From contig JACVTC010000135.1 of NCBI GenBank assembly GCA_016946835.1, positions 313,501 through 377,500 of the forward strand: a stretch of DNA of 64,000 nucleotides, read 5' to 3'. The notes beneath the pieces are model-generated. The model was given only the letters and a program-made list of their open reading frames with translations. It did not search any database and was not told the origin of the DNA. Shown here piece by piece: positions 11,020 through 23,035 of the stretch (its first letter is position 1; each line of letters begins with the position of its first letter). The stretch is from Neocallimastix lanati (nom. inval.) (Eukaryota; Neocallimastigomycota; Neocallimastigomycetes; Neocallimastigales; Neocallimastigaceae). Both the position numbers and the translations under genes were made by a program.

Positions 11020-11470
11020 TAATTAAATAATGGAAGAGGTTGTTGATTTTTTAATTGGAAATTAGAATAGAAATATTCATTTTATTTACTAATCTTTGAA
11101 CGAATGGAATAACTAGAATACGACCACTAAATTGTGTTATCTAAGTTTGGAAAAGTCAATTTATCATTCTTATTGATAATAATTAATATATCTACATATA
11201 CTGTTTGAATATTCTTATTCAAAATTGTTTTTTTTATTATATCTAACATTAGAAATTTGACGAAGGGAGAGTTTCATTTTTTTAATTAAAACTATTAAAA
11301 ATAGTATTATCAGCAAATAAATCTTAAAAACTCTTATTTCTTTTTCAATAAATACACAATGTTTATCACAGTTATCTAAAATATCATTAATAAATAAATT
11401 AAATAAAATAAGAGAAAAAAGGATACCCTTGACGTACTCTACTATAAATATCAAAGTTGTTTGAAACACT
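11020..11470 (-). pseudogene. LINE-type reverse transcriptase fragment
   Basis: The minus-strand frame ending at 11,215 contains VKGILFSLILFNLFINDILD, a degraded form of the LINE reverse-transcriptase block normally written QGCPLSPLLFNLFINDI. The stretch to its left (11,030-11,130) matches, in reverse complement, the sequence downstream of the RT block of the plus-strand fragment at 21.8 kb (shared core VNKMNISILIS). The RT core block and following region of a non-LTR retrotransposon are therefore present. No FADD active-site block is readable and there are several stops. It is a dead fragment. Confidence 0.65.
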
Positions 11471-12244
11471 TATTAAAAAAGAAAAAAAAATAATAAAAAT
11501 AAATTTAAATAAAAATTATGTAAAATACATATTTTTATAGATTTGCTCTAGAAAATAAATATAAGTTAGAAAAAAATTAAAACTTTTATCACAAATACAT
11601 AAATAATACAATATATTGCTAAAATATGAAAAATAAGTACTGAAAAATAAGCCTTTTTAATCTCCAATAAAGCAATGTATTTAAATTTATTATTTAAGAT
11701 AAGAGATATAAATAAAATAAAACAGTAAACATGAAATATAAATAAAAAAAAATAAAAATAAAATAAATGTAAATGTAAAATACAGATAAAATTAATTAAA
11801 CAAAAATGCATCTAAAATAATAAAAATTAAACTTATTAATTTAATAATATAGATTAACAAAATATTCATATAAAGTAAAATTTAAATATATAAATATTAA
11901 ATATATAAAGGAAATATATATAAATAAGAAATTGTGTATAAGCTGTACATATGAAATATAAAACAATAGTTAAAAAAATAGTATATATTTAACTAGTATG
12001 AAATACAATTTTAAAATGAGATTTAATAAATGTTTAATAATAAAGATTTAATAAATAGAAATATTAATAATATTAAATAATATAATATAATTAATATCTA
12101 TATTATTTATTATAAAAAAATAAATAAATAAATTAAAATAAAATTAATTATATCATTAATTTATTTTCTTTATAACACAAACTATTTAATTTTTGTTTGT
12201 TTGTTTGTTTGTTTGTTTTTTCTTTCTTAAGCTTTTTTTTTTCT
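11471..12244. repeat. A/T-rich spacer with a diverged repeat and (TTTG)n
   Basis: About 11,850-12,110 is a diverged third copy of the flank found at 2,900-3,290 and 20,760-21,050. A TTTG microsatellite lies at about 12,196-12,224, followed by a pyrimidine-rich stretch that belongs to the Lys-rich end of the ankyrin pseudogene. The small minus-strand frame at 11,566-11,811 is low-complexity and not supported as a gene. Confidence 0.55.
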
Positions 12245-14220
12245 TTTTTAACCTTCTTTTTTTTCTTCTTGACTTTATTTTTTTCCCATAAATAATAGTA
12301 ATTTTTTTCTTTTCCCTTTTAAGTATAAAAATAATTTGGAATTATTCAATTTTCTTGCGAATTTCCAAAGAGTACAGTTTTCAATTTTTTGTTCAGGATT
12401 AAAATTATTTTTAAACAAAATTTTTAATATATCACGGCGATTAAAAGTAAGACTATATCTCTAAAAGTTTTCCATAAATTTTTTTTCCTTATAATTTAAA
12501 AAACATTTTAATAAAGAAATTTTTCCTTTCTTATCTAATCGCCTAAATAATTTTTCAAATTCATTTTTATTTTCAATATTCATTTTAGCACTAATACCAA
12601 CGAAATATTTAATAATATCCTCGTTAGAATCATTTTTAGTTAAGGAATAATGTAATATAGAAAATATTCAACCATAAATTATTTTATCTTCTATATTAGA
12701 ATCTCTGTCAACAAATAATTTGACCATATTTAAATCATTAGAATCTACAGCAAGCTTTATTGGAGATTCGCTATGCAATTTAAATCAATTAATATTACCT
12801 CTGAATTTATTTAATAGTAATTCTAGTATTTTAATATTTTTTAATTCAATAGCTTTAACTATTGCATATGTTATTGCTTCATAAAAATTTTGATAATTTT
12901 TTCTAAATTCTTTTCTTAAAAGAAATTTTACAAAATAATATAGATTATATTCTATGACATATACCAATGAATTTTTATAGAGATCTTTAAAACAGTTATC
13001 TTCTTGTAAATTAATTTCTTTTAATAAAAAGTTAGCTAACCTATATGCATTATTTTCAGATTTCATATACATTACAATAACTAAATGATTTCTGCAAATA
13101 TTAAACTTATTAATTTCAAGACGTAAACATAAAGCATTTATTAACTTTTTTTTATCATTTAAAGAAAAGTGATCATTTAATATGATGGTTTTAAATAATC
13201 CGGTATTATCTTCTTCATGATTAATCGCTTTATATATGTTATGTCCTTTCTTAATTATATCAAGAGAAATATCTTTTAAACCTAAAAAAATGGAGGTATA
13301 CATAATCGTTTGAAGTTTAAAAATTGAAGTACTTATCATATTGTTGTTTCCCATGTTGATTATATATTTAACGGTTTCCCTATCTTCATTAAGAAGGACA
13401 TAATATATAATTGTGTAATCATAATAATCTTCACGGTTAACATTTTTATGGTTAATCCATTCTTTAATATCGAAATTCTTGTCAAATAAATAGGCACTTA
13501 CAAGTGGTGTAAATTTGTTTTCTATATATTTTAAATTCTTATTTTTAATTATTTTACTATTTTCATATTTTTTATTTTTCCTATTATAAATTTCTTCGGA
13601 TGATTCTCGATATCTTTTCTTTGAATGTATCATTATTCTATCGTTTTTGTAATTATATTTTTGAATTTTCTTATTTTTATTTTGGTAATCAATAGATTCC
13701 ATTTTATAATTTTTATATAATATGTATTTATTATTTGTAAAAACTTTTTTATTATTCTCCCTATAAACCTGTCCATCCTTTTGAATATAGTTGTTATATC
13801 TATATCTGTCCTTTATTATATCCGATTTTTTCATATAACAAGTTATTACTTTTTATCTTTCTTTTTTTTTCATTTTCTTTAATTAAAATATCAAAAATAA
13901 CTTTATTGATTAAAAGTAAATTTCTTTCCAACGATTCCTCTAATATAGTGTTTTCATTATCTAACTTAACATTAAGGTCTGCACTATATTCTAAAAGAAT
14001 TTTAAAGGTTTCAATTTCTTTTTCTTTATAATTATAATAATTCAAATCATTATATACTTTATTATAAATACCATTATATTAAAGTTTTTAATATAATTTC
14101 CCTAACCCTAGTCCAAACCCTTTAATCCAAATTAATTTTAGATGCATCAGCAATATCAATAGCATTATAATTATAAAAATTTGATGTTACCATTAATTTG
14201 TTATAATTACTTCGAATATA
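12245..14220 (-). pseudogene. Degenerate ankyrin-repeat protein, broken
   Basis: Read right to left, 14,220-14,130 encodes an ankyrin-like start (LMVTSNFYNYNAIDIADA), interrupted by a short insert near 14,085-14,130. Then 14,045-13,800 reads FKILLEYSADLNVK. A frameshift at about 13,800-13,834 passes into the long frame 13,834-12,785. This has a Lys/Asn-rich basic linker of about 100 residues and divergent ankyrin repeats (TPLVSAYLFDKNFDIKEW; ETVKYIINMGNN). After the TGA at 12,785 the same frame continues with further repeats (SPIKLAVDSNDLNMVKLFV) but meets a TGA and a TAG before a Lys-rich tail near 12,245. It was probably a large intracellular scaffold or adaptor. It differs from the 33-residue perfect-repeat family at 47-50 kb. 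Confidence 0.7.
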
Positions 14221-14229
14221 CCATTTAAT

Positions 14230-14690
14230 AGTTTTTTATTTTTTTTAAAAATTATTTTATTCCTAATTTAAATATATAAAGTTAATATATTTATATATAT
14301 ATATACAATTAAATATAAAAAATTGAAGAAAATAAATTATTTTTTGTAGTATATTAACTATTATTTAATTTTTTTAGACTTTTTCTTTATATATAATATC
14401 AATATAAATATATTTTTACTATAAATATAATTATTTAAAGTAAAAGAAAATGTTATTAATTTAATAATATACTTATTTATAAGTTTTTTTTTTTTTTTTT
14501 TCAATATTACAATAAAGTATTTTTTTCATATTATTTTTCTCATTAAATATTTTTTTTTAATTATATAATAATATAAAATTATTATTAATTATCATTATAA
14601 ATAAAAGAAAAAAAATAAAATAAAATCAAAAAAAAAATAAAGAAAAAAAAAATCAAAAAAAAAAAAAAAAAAAAAATAAAATAATAAAAA
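14230..14690. other. A/T homopolymer-rich spacer
   Basis: Long A and T runs (for example 14,485-14,502 and 14,640-14,710). Nothing recognisable. Confidence 0.5.
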
Positions 14691-15860
14691 AAAATTAAAA
14701 AAAAATAAAATAACATAAAAATAAAAAATAAACTTACAATAATATATATTTATATTGATATATCTTAATAATATTTATTAATAAAAATAATATGAATACC
14801 AATTTTATAGAAGTTATAATAAATATTATAATTATATATATTAATAAAACTCCTTAGATTCGGACTTATTTATATTTCTATATTACATAAAAGTTTTATT
14901 ATATGATTAATTTTTATTTTATTTAAGTATTTTTTTTAAATAAAAAAAAAGTTAAATAAAATAATTTATAAGTAATTCGTACTTAAATCATACTATAATA
15001 ATATTGAAGTTTTTTATTTTTATTTTTATTTTTATTTATTACTTGTTGATTTATTTCTAGAATCTTTAAGCTTTTTTCCAATAATATTAATGGTTACTAT
15101 TGAATATTTAATTTCTTAAAAGGAGAATTACGTTTATTAAAAGTATAATATTTATTTTCAATATTATTTATAGAGAATTGATAGAAAATATAAGCATTAA
15201 TTACAAAGGTCTCGCATACAAGAAATTTTTTTACGTTCATATCTCGGTATGGTTCTTTAATTATAAATAAATAAATTGGAAATAGAGAAAGACTTCAGTA
15301 ATGAATTATTATCAGCTTCTTGAATACAGATACAAATGAAATTAAAAATTAAGATAAAGTGATAAAGTTTCATTATTTTTTTAGAGTTCTAACAATTAAC
15401 ATTCCAGCTGATACAGAGGTTATAACATTGTCCATTCGAAAAGAGACTATAACAAAGAAGGCTATCAGATATAAGATAGTAGGTTAAGAATTATATATAA
15501 TTATTATGATTAATCTGTATGTGTGAATCCTTGAGATAATCAATTAATTTATTCTTATTAAAATTTTATTATTTTGTATTCATTAAAACAACTTTCAAAT
15601 AATTCGTTTACTATTATTTTTAGCTAGGTTAGCTATTAGAATGGGATAATTTTTCATATAAATATTTTTTTTTATTAATTCTATAAATAATTTCATTACA
15701 ACTTGTTATTTCTTCTTTCGTAAGAACTTCTTCAGTCTATTTTTAGTCCAAGATTCAATATCATTAATAAGAATTAAATCAAAATTTTTTATGGTCAGGA
15801 CAAAAGTGCATCAGACTTCTATATATAGTTGACATATCAAAATAAAAAATAAGATAAAAA
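14690..15860. repeat. Inverted duplicate of 23,470-24,420 (decayed retroelement-like)
   Basis: Reverse-complement match to 23,470-24,420. Shared landmarks on this strand include TTCCAGCTGATACAGAGGTT, TTACGTTCATATCTCGGTAT and TGGTCAGGACAAAAGTGC. On the minus strand both copies keep readable pieces such as LILINDIESWTKNRLKKFL, EEITSCNEIIYRIN and GDMNV-KKFLVCETF type blocks, broken by stops. The W-T-x-x-R-L-K-K pattern could be the C-terminal part of a LINE-like polyprotein, but I am not sure. About 200 bp (14,840-15,050) differ between copies. Confidence 0.65.
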
Positions 15861-16159
15861 AAATTAAAAAAAAAATTAAATATAAGCTATTTTATAACTG
15901 GAATTAATTTGTATTCTGATCAATAATGGTTTATTAAAAGTTTTTTTAATTTAAAAATTTAAATTTCTATTGTATATTAGTGTTCATTATTTTTATTTAT
16001 TTTAATAATTTCCAATTTAAAATATTTTTTTTATTGGGATAGTATCTTTTTAATTTGTTATTTATATAAATTAATGTATAATTTATAATAGATTGTTTAT
16101 TTATTGATCTACTTTTCTATTATTTAGTGTATTATTGGTGTAATTTATTTATTTCCTAG

Positions 16160-18795
16160 ATTTTGTTTAGCTATTAATTGATTCGAGAGGTTCATCACAG
16201 AGGTTGAAGAAAATGATTTGAATATTATCAATTTCATTACAATCAATTAAACCTAAGGTTAGAGAATTGACTAAACCAACACACTTGTCTTTATATATTA
16301 GTGATTTGATAATATTGTCATAAATTGAAAATAGTGTTATTATCACCACATTCACTTAAAACTAATGATTCATTATCAGAAAGCATCATACAGTGTGTGC
16401 AATCGAATTTCAAGTGGAATATCCCACAAAGAATAGTAGGAGTAATCATAATAAGCAAATGTAATTGGAGAATTTAGGTTACCTGAAGAGTGTACACAGG
16501 TATTGCTAGCTGAGTTATACAAGTAATAAGTTTCAGTATTGATAGTTAGAGTAAGTGTGGCGAGCCGAGTATACCGTACCATTCAATGTTTTCAATACCC
16601 ATTGACCAATTGCATCGGTAGTAGCAACAGCAGCGTCCGGGTCAGAGCAACATTGATAACCTAAAGCTTTAGAGAAGCATACGGTGACTAGAGTTGGATT
16701 ATAGGTCCATTTAAATAACTTTTAATCATCATGTTTATCACATATGTTCAAGCTCATTTTTATTTCATTGTTGTACTTATCATTCCCATCCAAGAAACCA
16801 ATACATTTATCAGTGGAATAAATAAATTCAAAGAAACCATCATTGGTGTGTTCTAATTTGGCTTGGTCATCGTATTTACTTAATTTTAGTGAGCTCGTAT
16901 AAATATTAGAAACATGCAAACAATAATTAGGTTTCGATATAGAGTAGAAGTAACCCTTACGAGAAGGTAATACCATCCATTTGGAATAATCAGTATTATC
17001 GTAGGGTTTTACTGTAATTGGAATATTTGGTTGTTGTGGTGCATATAAATATTTATTGGTGAAATCATGATAAAACCAATAAACACTATAACCAGATTTG
17101 AGAGTTGTGGGATTTGAAACAACCGTTGTAGTTGCTTTGCAAGGTGTTGAAGCGGATGTTGAAGCGGGTGTTGAAGTGGATGTGGAAGTGGTTGTAGAAA
17201 GAGATATAAGTCACCAATCATCATTTTCATTTCCCCAAGAATCCGTTTCATCAGTGTAGACAACATCAGTATTTTCTGAAGAACAGCATGGATAACCAGA
17301 TTTGGAGTTACAATCATAAGTAGATTGATCATTAAACATGAGTGTATCTGTAATAATGGTAGATTTAGGTATGATTTTTGGTTCAGGTTTAAGTTCTGGA
17401 TTCTTTTCAACCACTTCGTCAATAGAATCCACCCATTTTTCATTCCATCTTTCAATGTACCACTCTGAATATTCACTCTTGCTTGTTTGGAAATTCAAAG
17501 TACTACTATATAAACGGCGATCTTCTGGATCAACATTGTTTTTAATGCAAATATACTTGTTGTCGACAATCTTGAAATGAATATGGTGGTTTATTTGTTC
17601 ATCGCCTTTGCCATATTCAGTCAATCTTGCGTTTTTGGAATTCATAGCATACATGCACTTGCCAGTAGCGTCTAAAACAAGTTGTTCATCTTGATAGGTC
17701 ATTTTACTATGGTTACAATCACCTAGTAAAAGCACCTTGTCATCTGAATGTAAATTTGTTATTAGGCATTCTTGAATTTTCCTACTTTTGATACGAACTG
17801 TAGAATCTAATTTAGCTTCGCCAATACCACACTATTAATCATTTTCCATTCCCCATTTATTTCCTTTTTTCATCAATATATGCAACTTCTGGATTTACAG
17901 AAGAGCAACATTGGTATGATCCATCTAAAATACTAAATGTACGTCTTTGATAGCCTATACCACAAAACTTTCCATCTTCTATACTCCAATTACCAATTTT
18001 GTTAATATATTCCACTGGAGTATTTTGATTCAAGCAACAGTTATATCCACGTTTAACATAAATGGATGAACAAGTTAAATGATCATATTTTACAGATTGT
18101 AAAATTACTGGATTAATTTTGTAATTACCATCTAAGCATTTATTTGTTCCTGAGCAGATCTTTCCATATTTTATTGAAGATGCTTGATTCTTATTATCGT
18201 TTCTACAATAGACCATGGATATTTTGTCATCCGAATAATTTAAACATTTACCATCATAGGATGACATAATATTATAAAATCCAGTATTATCAATTGGCCT
18301 AATACGACATTGATTCAATTTATTTTCAATACATTTATAATTCGTCTTAATTAGATCTTCTTGTTTACATTCATTATTAATAATCATTTTCCGTTGAAGA
18401 TATTTATTTGGTTAAGATATAAAGTATCAATAAGTTTGCTCATCCAAGTAGCATTATCATTAAAGTGAGATGTATATTCACACCAACCCCATTGAGTTAA
18501 AACACGTTTATTATCAACATCAAAATCATAATAACGAGCTTTTTCCTATTCTAAGTTATCGTATATTTCAATATCTCCTTTACCTGAAAGGTAACAATGA
18601 CTTGATTTTACACTTGCATCTCCTTTGAATTGAAAAGAATCTGGATTTAAATAATCACGATCTTCTAAATTAATCTCATTTATAAGTTGTCCTCATTGAT
18701 AGCAATTTTTTAAAATCCTATCCTTGCGAAATAATCCTCTTTCTGTGATCTCTGAGCAAATATACACATTTTTACATTTAAGAGTTGTTATATAA
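16160..18795 (-). pseudogene. Multi-domain dockerin-like/beta-trefoil lectin-like secreted protein, broken
   Basis: Right to left: 18,795-18,390 encodes a Cys-containing domain (SSHCYLSGKGDIEIY; VLTQWGWCEYTSHF). Then 18,387-17,857 has a beta-trefoil-like repeat (YDGKCLNYSDDKISMVYC), GYNCCLNQNTPVEYI...WSIEDGKFCGIG and a second module, YQCCSSVNPEVAYID. Next, 17,735-17,211 holds another trefoil (LVLDATGKCMYAMNS) and GYPCCSSENTDVVYTD...WGNENDDW, followed by a TGA where relatives have Cys. A Ser/Thr-rich linker (about 17,215-17,130), a third trefoil (16,976-16,722), a module starting LGYQCCSDPDAAV whose WG.EN part is frameshifted, and a final trefoil fragment (to 16,160) follow. The GY.CC...WG.EN..WCG pattern is that of fungal dockerin/CBM10 modules, which bind scaffoldin in anaerobic-fungus cellulosomes. 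No catalytic domain is seen, so it may be a lectin-type accessory or scaffold-like protein. At least five breaks. Confidence 0.75.
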
Positions 18796-18796
18796 G

Positions 18797-19465
18797 CAAG
18801 AGCGCGTTTCGGAACCGCACGTGAATAAATATAAGCCACATGTTTTTTGAGATGGCGTATTATATATAAATTTTTTTATATAAATAAATAATTAAATAAT
18901 AATTAAATAAATATTTTATTATATAATAATTTCATAATTTAATATATATTTGATAATAAAAAATAAAAAAATAAAAAAAATTAAAAAAAAAAAAATAAAA
19001 AAAATAAAAAAAAAAAAAAAAAATTAAAAAAAAAAAAAATAAAAAAATAAAAAAGATTAAAAAAAAAAATAAAATAAAATATTTTCATATTTATTTATAT
19101 TTATAACTGTAATTTTTTATTATATAAATAAATAAATAATAATAATTAAATAAATATTTTATTTTATAATAAAGAAATAAAATAAAAAAAAAGAAAAGAT
19201 AAATATTTTTTTAGTAATTTTCTTGAAATAAAATAAAATAAAAATTTTCAGAATATGGCGAATGTAAATCATCATTTTTTTTGAAATATATTACATTTTA
19301 AATATTTTTAATAATTATTTTTTCAAAGAAATTATATGTGCCATTTTATTTTAATTTTTTAAATATTATATTCATAAATAAAAATTTATAAAAATAATAT
19401 AAGCCACATTCCAAAATGAAATTTTATGTAAAAAATTTTAAAGCCACATTCCGAAACGCACCACC
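18797..19465. mobile_element. MITE-like element, MULE-type ends
   Basis: The left end reads AGAGCGCGTTTCGGAACC. The right end, in reverse complement, reads AGAGGGTGGTGCGTTTCGG, giving a short imperfect inverted repeat. Sub-terminal AAGCCACAT and TGGCGTATTA motifs are shared with other MULE-like ends here. The first ~85 bp and the right end are nearly the same at 40,066-40,250. It cuts off the upstream end of the dockerin/lectin pseudogene. No transposase is encoded. The interior is A-run-rich. Confidence 0.6.
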
Positions 19466-19469
19466 CTCT

Positions 19470-19740
19470 ATTACGCCAATTTTTCACGTGATATATATAA
19501 ATATGTGCCTCTAACTATATTATGCTACATAATATTGTTTTATTATATTATTTTGTTATTTCAATTTATAAATTAATTATTAAGTGAATAATTAAATAAA
19601 TCATATAATGGTTAGATTTTATTATTTTAATTCTTTTATTTAAATGCTATTAATAAAAAAATTATATAAAAATATAAATGTTATTAAAAATATAAATATT
19701 AGTAATAATAATTCTTTTATTTAAATGATATTTAAAAAAA
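19470..19740. mobile_element. MULE-family terminal region (solo end)
   Basis: ACGCCAATTTTTCACGTGAT and the following ~200 bp match the terminal regions at 4,796 and 8,541 (closest to the latter), but no transposase relic follows. It is a non-autonomous remnant, directly next to the MITE-like element as in the copy at 40.2 kb. Confidence 0.6.
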
Positions 19741-20490
19741 AATAAAAATTATAATGAATAATCTAACTTTTTACTCTATAGATTTAAATAATTGTAGATT
19801 CGTATACACAATTTATGTTTACAAAAATAACTAATCAAATAAACCTATATAGAAATAAATTTTGGATACCATGTTATTTACATTGTTTTATTTTATATCA
19901 AGTAGTTTTTTTAAAATATTCATTTACTAATAATTGTCCTTAGTATTGATATTTATATAGATAATAATAGTAATAATAATATTTATAATTTATAAATAGG
20001 ATAAATAAATTTACTTTCTTAATTTTATGTTTTAATAGCATAAATTCTTGTGATTTATACTTTCTGAATAAATTTATTCTACACCAAAAGTCTTTCAAAA
20101 TTTTGTATTACACTTAAGTCCTATTAAATTCTATACTAAATAAGGTTTTCATTTGTGTTTTCAAATTATTATATATTGATAAATGTATTTATACATATAG
20201 ATTGTTTATATTGTATATATAGTTATATATATTGAAATCTAATATATAAATAATAAGTATTAAAGAATTTTAAAATTATCAACAGAAAAGCATTAATTTT
20301 AAAACAGCGGAAAATTAATATTAAATTAAAATTAAATAATAATTAAAATTTAAGTTTTATTAAAGTTTAATATATAGTTAATGATTTAAATAAATTATTT
20401 ATAATATATTAAATATAATTCTAATAAATGGAATAATATATATAATATAGATTTCATTGTAAATTAATTGTGTAGAATATTAAATTTTTA
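19741..20490. repeat. Direct duplicate of 25,590-26,100
   Basis: Shared blocks include AACCTATATAGAAATAAATT and AATAATTGTCCTTAGTATTG, in the same orientation as at 25.6 kb, where internal parts are missing. Together with the inverted blocks it marks the upstream flank of a Cys-rich gene copy that was duplicated more than once. Confidence 0.75.
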
Positions 20491-20494
20491 GTTG

Positions 20495-20660
20495 ATCAAA
20501 ATTAATAATATAAAGGAGAATTCGTATATGTATTGCGGTAAAACATGGGGATGTCAATGCTTAAGTAAAGACGTATATTCTTCCAAAAATGGTAACGAGG
20601 TTGTACACTACTACATTTTTAGCCTCCTTATTTTGAAGATAGCACAAGTAATACCCTTAT
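20495..20660 (+). pseudogene. Cys-rich membrane-protein family, short fragment
   Basis: Only ENSYMYCGKTWGCQCLSKDV and the next ~15 residues of the family are present, matching the SSYMYCGK region of the intact gene (residues 165-172) and the same part of the broken copy at 3.3-3.5 kb. The remainder of the open frame (to 20,719) is flank sequence. It lies at the junction of two duplicated blocks (19,741-20,490 and 20,500-21,260). Confidence 0.75.
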
Positions 20661-21260
20661 ATTCAATATTTATTAATATTAAAATTATTTACATCTTATT
20701 TAAATTTTTTTTTTTTTAAAAAAAAAAAAAAAATAATATAGATTTAAATAATTTTACATTATTCTATACTATTATTATTTCTAATTATTAAAATTATTAA
20801 ATCTTTACTGTTTGACATTTGTTCAATTTAAATTTTATATTAATATATTTTCTACTAGTTAAATATATAATAGTCGTCCAACTACTATTTTATATTTCAT
20901 ATATATTACTTATATACAATTTCTTATTTATATATGTATATCAATTATACGTTTAATCTTTAACTTTATATATTTAAATTATATTTAACATGGATATTTT
21001 ATTAAAATATAATTAATTTAATAATTTATATTTATTTATTATCATTACATTTAATACTTAATTTTTCCGTACTATAAATATATATTTATTTAATTTATTC
21101 GTATTTCTTATTCATTTATTTATTTAATTTATTTATCATTATTTTAATTCTTTATACTATTTCATTATTTATTTTATTTTTTTAAAGTCTGAAATTTACG
21201 TTTATATATATATATATATATAATATTTATTTCAAAAGAATGATAATATTTCTAAAAATA
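20500..21260. repeat. Inverted duplicate of 2,720-3,470
   Basis: Carries the Cys-rich gene fragment and its A/T-rich downstream flank in the opposite orientation to the copy at 2.7-3.5 kb. Around 21,206-21,222 is a short (TA)n. Confidence 0.75.
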
Positions 21261-21549
21261 AATAAGACATATTTATTATTTCTGAATAATTTGGATTTTG
21301 AAATCGATAAGTCATATTCTATAATTTTCTATATTTCTATAAGAGAAATTTGTCTGTGAAGCAAATTAAATATTAAGTTTAAATATAGCCTTCTTGTAGT
21401 TTAACAAAGGCATACAATTAAGTACTTATTTTTAATATTTTAAACTTAAATTATTACATTTCTGTATTCGTAATAAAAGTTTTAATTTCTTTTTGAATCA
21501 ATATTTATCTTCAAGAGTTTATAATTTTTTTTTTTTTCTGATGTGTTTA

Positions 21550-22110
21550 AAACATGCTTGATATTCATTATTGAGTTCATCAAGGGTGTCCTCTTTCTCT
21601 AATTTTATTTAATTTATCTATCGATAATATTTTAATAGTTTACATTAAAATAAATGAACCCATTTCTTCTTCAAATTTATAATGTTAGATATGATAAAAA
21701 AAATATCTTTGAATAAGGATATTTAAAGAGCATTGTAAAACAATTACTTATTGTCAATACTAATGATAAATTGAATATTTTAAATTTTAATAATTCATTA
21801 ATTGATCATATTCTATTTATTCCATATATTCAACCATATGTAAATAAAATGAATATTTCTATTCTAATTTCCACTCAAAATATCAATAATCTTTCTTTAA
21901 AGTATACAAATCCTACGTAGTAAGGCCCGTAATTTCAGGGTTATTCTTAGCATCATATCCATTTGTTAATTCAAAATTATATGGAGGATTACATTGCTCT
22001 AGAAAATTCCTTCAATGGTTATTTGAAGCTACCAAGACATTTATTATTCGTATTAATCATATAGCTAGATTCTTAGAAAAAAAATACGACTAGGAAAATG
22101 AAAAAAAAAA
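21550..22110 (+). pseudogene. LINE-type reverse transcriptase fragment
   Basis: At about 21,581 the plus strand reads QGCPLSLILFNLSIDNILI, the conserved RT block of non-LTR retrotransposons that usually reads QGCPLSPLLFNLFINDI. Downstream, VNKMNISILISTQNINNLSL and, in another frame, LYGGLHCSRKFLQWLFEA resemble the post-RT region. Frames change several times and stops are frequent, so this is a relic. The reverse-strand fragment at 11.0-11.5 kb is a second copy of the same part. The FADD box is not readable. Confidence 0.68.
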
Positions 22111-22380
22111 TTTTTTTTTTGTATAAGAGAAAATATAGTCATATAATATTAGTCTCTTATTTTATCGATAATTGAAAAAAACCTTCTCTGATAGTCATAA
22201 AAAAACGATAATTTTAATAGAAATATATTTTCTTGCAATTATAAGTCTTTTATTCAATAAGAAAATCTAAATATATATAAATATAAAATATTAAATATAA
22301 CTTTTAGAAAAAAAAAAGCAATTATTACATTAATGAAATTAATAAAAGAATTAATAAACACCATAAATATGTTTAAATCC

Positions 22381-23035
22381 TTAAATTTTAATGCGTTTTT
22401 GATGACACCAACATATTATACAACAGAATATCCAGGTAAATATAGCTATTGTTGCAAAAAATAATGGCATTACCACTAATGGCATAGTTATTGAACCATC
22501 ACTATCTGATGGAGCATAAGAGCCAAATAAACATAATCCATCTTTACCACAAAATTCGAAAGGAACATTCATCATTAGAATGACATGGTTCATGTAATGC
22601 TTTACCACAGTGCACATGAAAATCTGGTTTACCAGATAAAAATTTAGGAGTATAAACAGAAACACAACAGATTACTGGATTTAAATCATTGAATACACAA
22701 AAACCATTAACACATCTATCTGAAAGACAATCAGAATTTTCGGTACATATAGTTGAATAATATTTTCCTTCTAATTTTTTAGTAATATTAAGACAATTGC
22801 CTAATATAGCATTATCTTATGTACAAGTTTCAATAATATAATATTTTTCATTTCTGTTCTCATCTAAAAAAATAGGAAAAGGAAATTGTTTATAATCATC
22901 TACATATAAACATAAATTATTTTTACAATAATACTTAATAGGATTATCATCAGTAACTTTTAATATTTCATTTTTAGTTAAAACTGGTTTCCTCATATAA
23001 TAAGCACAGACTAATACATAATCAAATTATTACTT
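22381..23035 (-). pseudogene. Cys-rich membrane-protein family, nearly full-length broken copy
   Basis: The upstream frame (about 23,035 to 22,560) reads PIKYYCKNNLCLYVDDY, then a TAA inside the middle region, then CTENSDCLSDRCVNGFCVF with the C-x5-C-x4-C-x4-C spacing and DFHVHCGKALHEPC in place of SSYMYCGK. A frameshift near 22,560 leads to GSYAPSDSDGS, a hydrophobic segment, and a Cys/Lys tail (CCIICWCHQKRIKI) ending at 22,381. The layout matches the intact gene at 1485-2228, with one stop and one frameshift. The signal peptide region is unclear. Sequence divergence from the other copies indicates an older duplicate. Confidence 0.82.

Noticed and set aside
12245-12785. Reassigned TGA codon, because the ankyrin frame continues through TGA at two places
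   Set aside because: A TAG and frameshifts occur in the same gene, and TAA, TAG and TGA all break other relics. Ordinary pseudogene decay explains it.
14095-14130. CCCTAACCCTAG-like and similar CCCTAA motifs (also about 37,494 and 43,024) suggesting telomeric repeats
   Set aside because: Only one or two units each, at scattered places and without an array; not evidence of a telomere.
20661-20719. C-terminal hydrophobic tail of the 20,492-20,719 frame as a membrane helix
   Set aside because: This part is the non-coding flank shared with 2.7-3.3 kb, translated by chance.
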